Assembly (NCBI GenBank): GCA_027487435.1
Contig: JAIYDP010000115.1
Location: 1-40,325, forward strand
DNA from: Verrucomicrobiaceae bacterium
GTDB lineage: Bacteria; Verrucomicrobiota; Verrucomicrobiia; Verrucomicrobiales; Akkermansiaceae
Reading direction: 5' to 3'
Length of the DNA: 40,325 bases
A model generated the notes under the pieces. The model was not told the DNA's origin. It saw nothing but the letters and a program-made list of their open reading frames with translations, and made no database searches. Shown piece by piece: positions 1 through 11,235 of this stretch (position 1 is the stretch's first letter; every line of letters starts with the position of its first letter). Both the position numbers and the translations under genes were made by a program.

Positions 1-1
1 A

Positions 2-382
2 TCACACCTCCGCTTCCCCACCGGAACACTGTCCACAACCACAAGTCTCCTCCATCGACACCCTCTCGCCTCCCTCAAGTCATCCGCCGCCGACGCGGCC
101 CTCCTCCTCAAGCACAACGCGTTCCCAAACAAATCCAACATGTCCACCCGCTTCCCCAACTGGCTCTGCCCCCTCTGTCGCGACCCAAACGACGACCTCC
201 ACCACGCCCTCAACACGTGTGTCCACCGCCCCGACATCGCCCGAAACCAAGTCTTCGACAACCCCATGATATTCCAAATGTTGAACGACCCCGCGGCACA
301 CCAAATCCAGTGGAACATCATAGAGAAGTCTACAAAGAGATCCTCCCACCAAACGTTTACAAGATTGTTGGGAAGAGTATAA
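2..382 (+). mobile_element. 3' end of a non-LTR retrotransposon reverse transcriptase ORF (remnant)
   Basis: An open frame runs from base 2 to the stop at 380-382, so the gene is cut by the window edge. It carries the signature of the zinc-knuckle segment at the C-terminus of many LINE-type reverse transcriptases: an RFPTGTL motif, a downstream RH pair, then WLCPLC followed by DDLHHALNTC, giving a C-x2-C-x8-H-x4-C pattern. In those families this segment follows the polymerase thumb. Base composition is C-rich and unlike the neighbouring genes, which fits an inserted element. No polymerase core (YxDD) is in view, so I cannot say whether the copy was intact. Bases 383-590, between its stop and the next gene, are purine- and G-rich with no ORF I can support; they may be the element's 3' UTR. 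A diverged host zinc protein is a less likely alternative. Confidence 0.55.
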
Positions 383-590
383 ACAGATGAAGACCAAGCG
401 AAAAAAACATCATCGTAAGTTCGAGAACCCCAAAAATGCGTATACTCTGTATCCGTTGCTGCAGTGGGTACAAGGGTACAAGGAGGGTGCAATGGGGGGT
501 TCCATCCTGAAGAAAAGAAGGGAGGAAAGGGAAGAGAGGTCGTAGGGAGATCAGGGGGGGGTGGGTAGGCTTTTTGTATATGTTGACCAC

Positions 591-3500
591 ATGAGCGGCC
601 TTGTAGACGAACAGTCAAAACTGCATCGTATCATTCGAAGAGGCTCACATATTAAAGAGAGGTCCTTGTATTCTCCTCAGCAGTTGATGGCGGCATCAAA
701 GTTCAGGCAGCTGGATGGTATCTCCTCCATCGATTGTGATATCAGCGAAAACGAAAGCGTCCAAGACATAAAATTTGATAAGCTCTCTCTTCGCTTCCTG
801 GCCAAACCTTCTTTAGAGGAAGGATTCTTAAAGTGGTCTTTGAACAGGTCTCAGGGTACAGTGGCCCGCTCCCTTTTGCTGTTTACGATTGTTCGGATTG
901 CTGAATATCTTTATCATCGATATTTGAGTGGCTTCGGAGTTTCAGTTGCAAACTGGGTGGGATATTCCGTTGTTTGGTTGACTGTATGGGACTTCTTCTT
1001 GTTTCATGTGAAAAGAGCTCGACAAAAGATCACCATCATGTGGATTTTGAATGTCGTTGGATGTGGGGGAATGATTTCGCTCTCGATGTTGTCCATTTGC
1101 CTCGATCCAGAATTTAGAACGGTGACTGTTGCCTTCAATGCCACCCTTCTACTCGCGGCGACGCCTGATCTCCTTTGTCTTCGATTTGTTCAAGTTCTCT
1201 TGGTTGCTTTGGAGTGTGTGTTGGCTATCTCAATCACGTTCGCTGTCCGATCCAATCTGGGAAATGAGCCAACAGGTCTTGCTCTAGCATTTTTCGCTCT
1301 CGCGGCAATCGCCACTCTGCAGTCAGCAAGAAGACGCGAATACGCTGAGCGACAGGAGTTCATTGCTTTGATAAGCCTTCGAATTCAATTTCGAGATCGA
1401 TACGCCCTTGCGAACCGGCTGCTTCCACCTACAGTAGCGTCCAAGGTTATCGAAGGAATCAATGTGATAGCAACGTCTTTTTCACGACCCGTTTTTATCG
1501 CAATGTTTGGTTGTGTTATATTTCTGGCTCCCGTAACTTTCTTAGGTATCGACGACTTCGAGAACATTGTGTCCACAAGTAATGGCATCTTCTCTGTGAA
1601 ACTAGTCAACCACCTATTTTCGCGAATAGATGAATTGATCACCTCGTTTGCACATGTGATCAAGATCGAAGCGATATCGGAGATTTACCAGGTTGCTGCA
1701 GGAGATTTTGAGCAAGAGTCGGTCCCTATCCAAGTCCGATGACCTTTTCGATGGCTCTAACTTACTTCAAAGGAATACGCAAAGAGCCTCGTTGACCTAG
1801 CGCATGCTGTTGCTAGCATCGACGAGCAGTATCAGTGCGGAGAGCGGAATGTACGAATACGGTTCCGAGTTGCAGTTGACTGTGGCACAATGACTGCAGC
1901 GGTACGTACTTCATCGTTTTCAGTTTCTCATCTTTGTAATATTTGGAAGGTGCACGGAGCTGCCCTGCCTCGATACCATTTGTTTGGAGAGCCTGGTATT
2001 GTGTGCCGCCAATGATCTCACTTCGAAGTGACCAGAGTCTCTACAATACTGGCTTCTTCTTGTGCAGGAGTGGTCACAGCTTCTCAGGCAACAGCCTTAA
2101 TTCTTAAAAGCAATGTAAACTATGTCGCTTCGCGTTGTGCTGTCATTGAATTGCCCGGCATCTCACTGGAGACCCTTTTTGTGATTGGGAAGAGGTTCGA
2201 AAATGACGCCGATGGTAAATCATCTGCAGCACAGTCGTATCCATGAAGAACTTTTCTTATGCCCTCAGCTGCAGTGAAGACGAACGTCCGAATCTGATTT
2301 CCAAGAGACCGACAGAATGTCCACTGGATGCTCAACGCGCAGACCCTCTTCGATTAGAAAGGATTAACTACTCACAATCAACCGCAGTTTCGTCTGTTCT
2401 GTCGTCTGCTCGCTTTCGTGCTGACGATGACTTTTTTCGTCGCTTTGGAAATATCCTTCATGGCGTCCATGGAGTACGCGTAAACATCGCAAAAGCAGAT
2501 TCATCACGATCTTGCGGGCACGAATTTGATTGGAGCAAGATTGTTGAAGAGGTTTCTCAATTTCAGCGAAACAAAGAAATCCGCTTGCATCCCATCAGTT
2601 TACGCCTTTTGAGCGCGCCAGAGGTAGAGCGCGTTGTGTTACAGCGTTTTTCCGATCAGTCTTGTACATCGGGCCCCACAGCTGTTCTGTTTATGGGTGC
2701 AGTGGCCGCTGTCGTCGCTGCAAACTGTCTACGATTGATTCCAGAGCCATCAAGAATGTCCTTGAAACATATTGAGGTAACTTCTGGTGCTCTTGTCTCG
2801 ATTGTCTTTCTTTCCATTGTTCTGTTTGCAATTGGGATGCGGTCGAATGTTTTCCAGCGTCATCGGGCGACTATAGCAGGCGCAACTGCAATCACAGTCC
2901 TCTGCTTCGTTGCGGTGCAGCAACGCGACCCCATGCCCCAGTCCTATTCCTACATTTCTGAGGGTTCTTTCGACGCACTTCCGCTCGTCCACTGGATGAC
3001 AGCAGCGTCAGGGAAATTTTTGAAGAGTCTGACATCCCAGAATTGTTGCTGCATACTTTCATGCAGTTTTGAGTTTTCGTTTATCTTCTGTCGCTGTCAC
3101 AGTTCTTGGGGTTCAATTGATCTATGCATGTGGTTCTTGGATCTCTTTTAGTAGCTTGGTTGTGTACACGGACACCGTTTCGTTGTCCATTCTTTCCGTC
3201 GCAATATCTCTATTTTCTGCAAGAGCGGCTGAATCAATCGCAAGGAAATCAATAGTTGCAAACTTGATTGCCTCAAAAGAAGCAAGCTCGACCCAAGAAC
3301 TTGTGGAAGCTATGTTGCCGCGGTTCGTTGTGGACTCCATCTTGGCAAAGGGGACTTCTTTAATTGCCGATGAATACACCAACATAGCCATAATGTTCCT
3401 TGGTGATGATCTCTTGTCGTTATTGATGTCGGTAGAACTCCATGACTTTGGAAGGATTTCGTCTTCGATGACTTCTCCATTGCTTTTACAATTTGTGAAC

Positions 3501-4029
3501 GCGATTGAGAGCGCTTTGGCTCCATTTTTCTCTGGAGCATCACGTGTATTGACCCTAGAAACGTCACCGCCGATGATGTGCTGTGTGTCAGGGTTGACGC
3601 GGAATGGCAACGACATGAAAGAACAGCAAGCGAATATCCATGCAGTTGCGCTGGTCGCCGCTACAATTCAAAGCAACGACTTTGTTCTCACGATTGGTGG
3701 GGTTCCGCATCATTTAAAAATTCGCGTTGGAGCTCATTGTGGGCCCGCCACTGCAGGCGTATCTTCAAGGTTGTGTTGATCTGATTAGATAGGTCATTGG
3801 ACTGAAAGCCCCCAGATACAATTTATTTGGCCAAACTGTCAATATGGCAAGGCAAATAGTGAGTTTATGCCCTCCCGGTGAATTTTTGGTCTCGTCAGCC
3901 TTTGCATGTAGTCTTTCAGACGATATTTTTCTTGTGCAACAGCTCCTGCTTTGCGATTGCAGTACTCCTGAGTATTTCTTTGTGAAACTCAAATCTGTCT
4001 GCGAAGAGAAGCCCTCCGATAAGCAGTAA
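591..4029 (+). CDS. Membrane protein with two class III nucleotide cyclase homology domains, both degenerate
   Basis: Seven exons read through in one frame: 591-1733, 1773-1901, 1950-1995, 2068-2214, 2280-3065, 3103-3758 and 3793-4029, about 1,047 residues. The first ATG in frame is at 591. The protein is a duplicated unit. Each half has a short motif (LSLRFLAKP in one, ISLRLLSAP in the other), a block of about five or six hydrophobic helices, and a cyclase-like domain opening with LPPTVASKVI or LPRFVVDSIL. The second domain keeps RVGAHCGP and PRYNLFGQTVN, which are hallmarks of class III adenylyl/guanylyl cyclases. Catalytic residues are eroded: the first domain has FGCVIFLA where the metal-binding FxDIVGFT is expected, IEAISE instead of the second metal site, and lacks the segment after LFG. 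The second domain has ETSPPM at the KxETIGD position. Two membrane cassettes plus two cyclase domains is the layout of animal transmembrane adenylyl cyclases. Activity is doubtful. Confidence 0.8.
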
Positions 4030-4036
4030 TCCTGAA

Positions 4037-4708
4037 GACCAGTAAAAATATCTTATCTTTAATCGAATGATCACAACAGGACAAGCCGTAGGAATGCTGG
4101 CACATGAACGAGTAACACAACAACAAAGCCAGGTTGCAAAGTGGCTACCTTGTTTTTCATTTGAGCGCGAATAAAAAAGTGTTGAGAAATTGGTGGGATT
4201 TTTCTGATGCCATGGGTGCTTTTATCCGGGACGGGGGACTCTTCTTCAGGAGAGCCATGAGAGCAGGCAGCAGAATCGACGAAAATAGTCTAGAGCGCTG
4301 GTGGCGGATCGAGGTGGTAGACAACCGAACGATCAATCGTTGAGATAAAGAACTCTAGGACCAGTAAAAATCTCTTTTATTGATGACTTTGAATGATCAA
4401 AACACGATAGGCCGTAGGTATGTCCAGGGTTAACAAAATGCTCGCAAACGAACAAAAAAAAACAACAAAACCAAGTAGAAAAGTGGCTGCGTGGCTTTGC
4501 ATTTGAGCGCGAAGGCAAAGAGTGTTGAGAAATTTTGGGCATTTCGAAATGCCGTGGATGGTTGTGTCCGGATTGAGGGACTCTTCTACTGGAGGGGCTT
4601 GAGCGTGAGCAAGAGAATCGTCGAAAAATCGACTCATCGACGAAGCCAGAAGCCATGGAACGATGGCGGGGATCAAAGTTGGAGACAACCGAAGGACCAA
4701 AAGAACTC
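4037..4708. repeat. Diverged tandem duplication in the gap between two convergent genes
   Basis: Copy 1 spans about 4037-4355 and copy 2 about 4359-4708. Both begin with gaccagtaaaaat and end with agaactc, and share aatgatca, the string catttgagcgcgaa, gtgttgagaaatt, gggactcttct and agacaaccgaa in the same order, with scattered substitutions and small indels. The unit starts just after the stop of the cyclase-like gene and ends about 200 bases before the stop of the convergent WD40 gene. Short plus-strand reading frames in the two copies align weakly (both contain HLSA), but neither has a gene-like start or recognisable domain, so I treat the block as non-coding. Bases 4709-4914 carry no feature I can support and are probably 3' UTR of the minus-strand gene. 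Confidence 0.75.
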
Positions 4709-4914
4709 CACTCAATTTCCGAACACATTAACAAAGGGTTTAAAACCAGAAATCCGAGAGCGAGGACACCAGATGCAAATTGATTCGCTACATGATGCAA
4801 GGGTTGCAATCACCGAAGGTTCACAGCTGGAGAGGAAGGCGTCCGCCGCGCAATAGAGCGTAGAGACTTCCGTGGAGAAACAAAAAAGTTTCCGAAGAAG
4901 CAGTCAGACCTGTG

Positions 4915-7900
4915 TCAGTGCACGGTTGAATCCGCGTAGATGGAGAACGACAAAGCCGGCTGCATGCAACCCTTCTTCACACACACAAGCTCAACGGCAC
5001 CCGACTCACTCGCGGCGACAATGTGTCCACCTTCCGAAATATCGACGCAACAGACATCAAAATCAAATTTGTATGTTCCAACACAAGACCAATTGACCAT
5101 TGAAAAACTTTCATCACCGTTGTCAGCAAATAACGTGTCTGGTTTCCCTCTCTTCCACACAGAGAGACGCCCGGATCGACAGCATGACACCAAGATGGTC
5201 TGTCTCAAGAATTTGAGAAACCGAATGGGCATGCAATGGCCATGAATCTTTGCGTCAGGGTATCGAGACTTCGTCGTTGGAAAAAGATGTAGAGGAACAA
5301 ACCTCCACCCTCCAAACAATAACTTCACCATCGTCTGATCCTGACGCTACAAACGCACCTGTGGCCTAAGGTTCATTCCAAACTCGCTACCATTCGGTGA
5401 CCAACAAGAGAACGTTACATCCGAATGATGACCATGCAAACTAACATGCGTGGTTCCTTTGACATCCCATAGTCTCACGCGGTTATTTTGATGCCCGCAG
5501 ATACTATATTGATGTGCAGCAGCTTTCAGACACACAGCTATTCTACCCACGCCGTGCGATTCGTGGCAATCCAACGCAGACCCAGTCTGAAAAATTAATA
5601 TTCGAGTGATCACTCGTACTTTGGATTCCCATGTGCGAAACGTCCCATCCAAAGAGGATGAGACAATGACGCGACCATCACCACTGACACACACAGAAGA
5701 CACAGCTTTCGTATGTCCCTTGAATTCTTGTACAATCTTTAACGACTGGAAATAAGCAGGAACACGATTAGAGTTACCTTGAAGTCCAGCATTTTGATCA
5801 ACCCATCCTCTGAACAAGTAATAAAATGACCCAAGTTCTTGAAGAATTGAATATCAGTGACACCGAGCTTATGAGGTACAGCTCTTCGGTTTGCATCCGG
5901 TTCCTTAAAATTGAGACAAAACATACTCATTGAAACAGAAAGACTCAAAACTCTGATTCCTCCGTCTTTGAATCCAAGAATAATTGAATCCGATCCAACG
6001 GCAACGGCACTAGGCACGCTCTCTAACTTTTCGGATTGCGGAGGGCATGTCGACGACAGAATACTTAAATTTTGCTAGAAAGTAAAAAGATATGAATACA
6101 AATGTTGACCGGAAGTGCCATCGAAAAAAGAGCCCCAGACGAGCATCCAACATTAATCAAGGAGTCGCCAACATTCACAACAGATGGAATGAATGGACTC
6201 GTGGAGAGCACCAAAACACATGAAAATTCCTTCAGAAGTAAGAAAAGTCTATTTCAGCAAGAAACAGTCGACGAGTCCCAAACCCTCAAGGTCATATCTC
6301 TCGAAATGGACAAGAGTAACTTATGAGCCTGCGAAAAACCAGATATCGCGCTAGAGTGGCCAGAGAGAACGCGAATGGCAGTAAAACCCTTCGATTAAGC
6401 AAATCTTCCCCAAAAATACCTTAGAATCCCACAACCGAATAGATTTGTCGTTGGACCCAGAAACGATAAGTCCGTGACTGCTTTGATCTAGAGACAGTCT
6501 GAAGTAGTGCAGGGCAGAAATCTCATTCATGTGTCCACAGAGAACACCAGAAGACGATCCTCCAGGTTCAGACACCTAAGACCATGAGAAAACTCAACAG
6601 TATCCTCACTTCCAGATTCCAAACAAAGACACTCCTATCCCAGCTTCCTGAGAGAAGAATTCCAATCTCATCGATTTCGTACAAACATTTCACTGGCATT
6701 GAATGTCCTACCAACTCGCCAAGACAACTCCCATTCTAGGCAATTAGAAAAAAGAAGCAGAAGGATGCTACATGTGAGTCATGCATCTTTAACTTGCCGT
6801 CCTCAGCAGCAGACACAACAATTGACCCCTTCCGGAAGAAGCCGACCACGTTAACATTGCTGGATGGATGTGCATTGATTCGAATGCGAAGATAAGGGTT
6901 CTACGTCATTTGATTTTAGATATGCAAAATACGCACGGGAGTTAAAGAATAGAGGACAACATGGCCATCTGGTAGACCCAGAGCGACTGTGGAAGAATGT
7001 GAATCTGCAGCTACGCAAGAAACCGCCGAATCGGAAATACACGTAGACGAAAGCACAGTAAGTGACTGCACAGTAAGATTGCAAAGTAGTTGAATACGTT
7101 AGCTTGGAAAAAAATTACAGACCCATCAGCATAAAGACAACAGAGCGATTTGGCCATCGCGCCACTGTCAGTACAAAGGAACATGTGCAGAGCCGCTGAA
7201 GGAGCGCTCTCACACCGCAGCGCACGCACCAGTGGTCTTACATGTTGTGCTCTCTCCTGTCCTACAGGACCCAACGGCAATTTCCTGGAGGGTAAGTCGA
7301 CAGAGCTTGGCACAACTGAAAGGCATAGATGTTTGATGGCAAAGTAGACAAACGCTCATGCTTTTCCAATATCGGCAAGAATAAATCTCTATTTCCATGT
7401 ATGAAAACAGAGGCAAGCACCTGTCAATCGTCAGGAAAGAAGAAAGCTTCATACTTGGCGAAACTCAAACGGAAAATCCAAAAGTTCCACAAAATTTGAA
7501 AAAACAGTGTTCAAAAGCTGCTGCGCTATTGTTGCAACATCTCTGGATACATTTGCTGAAAACGAGCTCTCCGAGTACATGGACGACACATATGATAACC
7601 ACATATCCAAATCTTCATGCTGTCTTGTGGCCAAAGCAGCAGTTACAAAGGAAACAGCCTTGACTTCTTCTGAAAGTTCCTTTCTGTGAAATAAACCCAG
7701 ATATGGGCAAATTACATGAAGTTGAGGCGATGCAACTGAAACGGCAGCTCACAAACACGTCGTAAATTCCACACTTGGACGGAGTCATGAGTTTCATCAA
7801 CAAGAAGGGAAGAATGATCAGAAATCAATCTCCGAATCGGCAACATTTCATTGTCAATGAAGAAAGGTTTCTTCTCTTGTGCCCATTTTCCAGAAAAGTA

Positions 7901-10578
7901 TTCAGTCAACAAACAACGACATGAATCGCAATCTGAAGGGAACAGCTCAAAGATAGCTGAGGCGGCTGTTGAAGATCGTATTCGAAGAGTTGTCGAACCT
8001 GATGATAGAGACTACGCAGTAAGATCATGAAACAATCATTACCTGACTATTTGTTCAAACAGCGGTGACAGGTAGTGCGCCATCGAAAACATTAACATCA
8101 GCGGAAACCTGTATACTTTCAGGTCCTGTGGAGTAAGCAAAGTTGCAGCAACCGAAAGCCCTACTCTGACATCTTTCCGACCGTCGAGAAGAACGCGCAC
8201 AGAAATATCATCGAGTGAGAGAAGATCAACAAGCTCTTGCTCAGCGAGCCCAAAGCGAGAGCAAGCTAGCAGAACAATGAACCGACGAGCAGCCACGCTA
8301 CATTTTTCTGCTGCTGCACCAACAATGAATCTGTATGTGTCAACAGATGATGGCAATCACACCGACTCGCAAAGCCCAACGAAAGAATCGATCGTCGAAA
8401 TTTTTGCGCACGTTATGTCCGAGTGAACAAATGCTGCATCGATGAGAGTTCGAATGAATAGAGGTGTAGGATTCAGCAGCGACCGCTCGTGTATTGACTC
8501 GATAAGAAGTGCATCAAGTCTCTTCGATTCCGACGAACACCATTCGTCTACAAATCGCCGAACATCCACAGCGGGCATAGAGTCAATCTCGATTCTCAGC
8601 ACGGTGTCGGACGAACCTGCAGAAGAATCTTCCGATATGGAAGTCAGGGGAGCCTTGGCTTTTTTCTCTGCTTGTAGCCGGTACAGAGTTGATGACATCC
8701 TGTTCAAACTCGGCTTGTCTGATATATCCGACTGCGAAAACGGGCCCTCGTTGCCAGATGCAACAGCTTCTGAAAGAGAATGATCAGGCTTCAGAGAGTT
8801 CTTCAGCAGGCCTGACATGCGCTTGACCGCAACCTTGCTTGTTGTCGTGGAATCAAGACGATCCTTCTCCTCTTGCACCAAATGCGATGATTCCAACGAA
8901 AACGCCCGACCTTTTTCGTCTCCATTTGCTTTTTCCTTAGCCAAAGAGAAACTGCCCGCAGGGCTCACTTGAAATTCGGCTGGTGCGGCGTCCACAGACA
9001 CTGGCGTAGGACAACTTTGATCTTGATGATGCTGTTCCTCTGATACTTTGGAAGGAGTTTGCAGCCTTTTCGAGCTCATGCGTCTCATCATCAAGCCCAT
9101 CCCGCTTGAGCTACCTGATGGGAGCAAGCCTTTTGAAGATTTCCTTTTCGGAAGCTTTGGGCGTGTATGAACATTGTCGTTAGAAGGATTTAGGAGACTG
9201 GAGCTTCGGCTACACAACAAAGAAAAGTCGACCTCGGTTGAAGCAAGCTTTTCAAAACTCAAAATAACCTTGACAAACGGAGGCAAAACAAGCGGAATAA
9301 AGCTCAAAATGTCATGTTTCAGAACCTACAATGGTTAGTGCAATAAGCGACAAGAGACGACTCTATTCGCGCCCTCCAAAACAAAGACAAGTGGAGAATC
9401 CGAAGTGGCAAGCCGCAGAGCAGCTTTGAAAGCTTTGCGGATTGCTCCATGAAAAAAACCCACTGCAGACGCTGCCCTTTGTTCCCCTCGGACATGAAAC
9501 AATTCTATGGCCACACTTCGAACAAGGTCGTAAAGATTTGAAGACTCTGGAGAGATACCAGCGAAGCGAATGGCTGTATAGCTTCCGGGTAATACATCTT
9601 TGCAAGCCTGGGCACAAACTGACAGGAACGCGGATGAGCCACTACCCGAACCTGCATAAACGAAAAGAGGTTGGTTTGATGAGCCCATGAGATAATCGAG
9701 AGCCGTGCTCAACTCGTTAGATCTTCCTATAAACGCTTGCTGTAACTTCCTGGAGAGAGTCGAATGAGACATGGGTTCCCCGAGGTAGGTCAAATCAGGA
9801 AAGTAACGGAGCGATGAGCTCACTTGTTCTAGAAACATGTCACAGAAACTATCAGAAAGCACTCTCTTGCAATCAAGGCAACTCCTCTGTTTTCGACTCT
9901 CATCAAACCGGCAGCATCGGATGACCTTGATGTTTTCAGAGCTAAGACGTTTGGTCAAAAACTGTACGATTCCACCTCGCGAAACTCTGGACGTGCTGGA
10001 AAAATTTTCTAGTGTACATGTTCCCATCGACGACTGGTCATTGCTGAGGCCAGATGATGATCTAATAAACACAAGAACGCGATGCAGAAGTTCTTCCTTG
10101 TTGCCAAAGCCAATGGCTGCTGAGAGGAGAGACGCTAGAAACGTAGTAGAAACTGCAGAGCGTCTCTTCGGTTCCATCAAAATTCCAGCTAAGGACGAGA
10201 GACCAGCAGATATCATTTTCAAGTCAACGTAAGTAGCAGAGAGTGTCGAGCTGAGAGAAGCAGCAAACAAACTGGCAGGCCCACAATGTTCCGTGGGAAA
10301 GGACAGAGTATGGACAACCGGAACTGTCGTCGAATCCAACGGATAGTATCTGCAGACCAGGTCGGAAACGCCAGTCAGATCCGGACTTCGAGACTCCAGT
10401 TCACGAAGTTGCGCAATTTCCGATGGAAGTAAGTGAGTCGGGAGCGAACTGCCCTTGTCAGAATGAGAAACATGAATGACGCGCACTGGATACCCTCAAT
10501 ACTGCTATCATCTTCGAGACACACTAAAAGAAAAGGACCACAGGATCGCCTACGTGCATCCAACAACCTCTCCAACAT
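4915..10578 (-). CDS. NACHT-like NTPase / WD40-repeat protein with degenerate nucleotide-binding site
   Basis: Many exons separated by introns of mostly 36 to 70 nt. Order of parts: an N-terminal region of about 270 residues ending in AFIGRSNEL; a P-loop NTPase domain; a serine-rich low-complexity insert of about 180 residues (8650-9240); the helical segment SRFGLAEQELVDLLS and LLTEYFSGKWA; then WD40 repeats down to the C-terminus. Clear repeat cores include SGSNDKSIRLWD, GHTKAVSSVCVSGDG, SSLDGTFRTWE and ASGSDDGEVIVWR. This order is that of the NPHP3/NWD1/TEP1-type STAND proteins, which act as scaffolds or sensors. The Walker A is YAGSGSGSSAF, with serine where lysine is expected, and Walker B is FVLEGANR rather than LDALD, so ATP hydrolysis is unlikely. 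I chose the ATG at 10578, which follows an in-frame stop. An intron of about 68 nt then joins it to the RVIHVSHSDK exon. An additional upstream exon is possible. Confidence 0.8.
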
Positions 10579-10686
10579 GAACTTCTTGAAAAACGCAGTC
10601 AATTCTCCCACACTACCGTTGAAGGAATCCAACTATATTCATTAAATAGAAAAGACACTGTCAAACTGGGTCTGTAAAGCAGGCTT

Positions 10687-11166
10687 CTAATCCAAGGGAT
10701 TTACATGCCTGCACAAGAAAATCGAAAGAATCTGTCTGGGGACGTCATATTGTAGGCGAAATGTTGTTACTTTCAAAAATTTGACGTAGTCGGCACTCTC
10801 AGGAACATCAGAAATGACAAATGTGTTGATATCTGTTGAGAACTCGCTGCGATCTGCAGACAACAGTAACTTTGATTGCTCAGCATCCGGATCTATCCGA
10901 GTTCTGCATGAATGTTGAATGTTTGCGAGACATCTAAATGATACACAGCGACTCCCACGAGAATGCTTCCACTTTGTCTTGATGTCGCAGCGAGGACACA
11001 CCGTGTCTACATCGTGATCGAGGGAACCAACCGGCGGCTTTGATGGCCCTTCTTTGCTGGGAACCTGAGACGTCGAAGGCGCTGATCCCATTGGATTTGC
11101 TAGCGGTAGATTCTGTTGAGAACCCGAGGACATAGGAAGAGTTGAGACTGAAGCCCCACAGCCCAT
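10687..11166 (-). CDS. Small putative N-myristoylated/palmitoylated protein (MGCGAS start), function unknown
   Basis: An uninterrupted 159-residue frame lies 69 bp downstream of the dynein heavy chain stop and about 110 bp upstream of the NACHT/WD40 start. It opens with MGCGASVSTLP: glycine at position 2 with serine at 6 is the classic N-myristoylation signal, and cysteine at 3 a usual palmitoylation partner, so membrane tethering is inferred. Residues 10-50 are rich in Ser, Pro and Gln and look disordered. Then follow CPRC and several further cysteines and histidines around residues 57-87, which could bind zinc but match no family I know. The last 50 residues are more hydrophobic. Small hidden introns in the second half cannot be excluded. 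The start motif is the main argument that this is a gene; it could instead be a chance frame in a 3' UTR. Confidence 0.5.
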   Translation of the reverse strand: MGCGASVSTLPMSSGSQQNLPLANPMGSAPSTSQVPSKEGPSKPPVGSLDHDVDTVCPRCDIKTKWKHSRGSRCVSFRCLANIQHSCRTRIDPDAEQSKLLLSADRSEFSTDINTFVISDVPESADYVKFLKVTTFRLQYDVPRQILSIFLCRHVNPLD

Positions 11167-11235
11167 TGGCAGCAGTTTCAGATAACGTTTTGACGTTGAT
11201 TGACCAGTGGCATTTCACATCATCACATTTACTTT

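Noticed and set aside
561..590. Starting the cyclase-like protein at 561
   Set aside because: The triplet there is GTG; the first in-frame ATG is at 591.
4333..4809. Minus-strand 158-codon open frame across the tandem duplication
   Set aside because: It spans both a repeat unit and its flank, shows no domain, and the equivalent frame in the other copy is broken; treated as chance.
4491..4856. Plus-strand 121-codon frame in repeat copy 2
   Set aside because: Weak similarity to a frame in copy 1 is explained by the DNA duplication; no start context, domain or intron logic supports a gene.
8442..8783. Plus-strand frame opposite the NACHT/WD40 gene
   Set aside because: It is an antisense shadow of the coding exon containing the serine-rich insert.
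10687..11235. Extending the dynein C-terminus into the MGCGAS region
   Set aside because: The dynein frame ends with a normal C-terminal domain at 11236 and the following frame is different, beginning with its own ATG.
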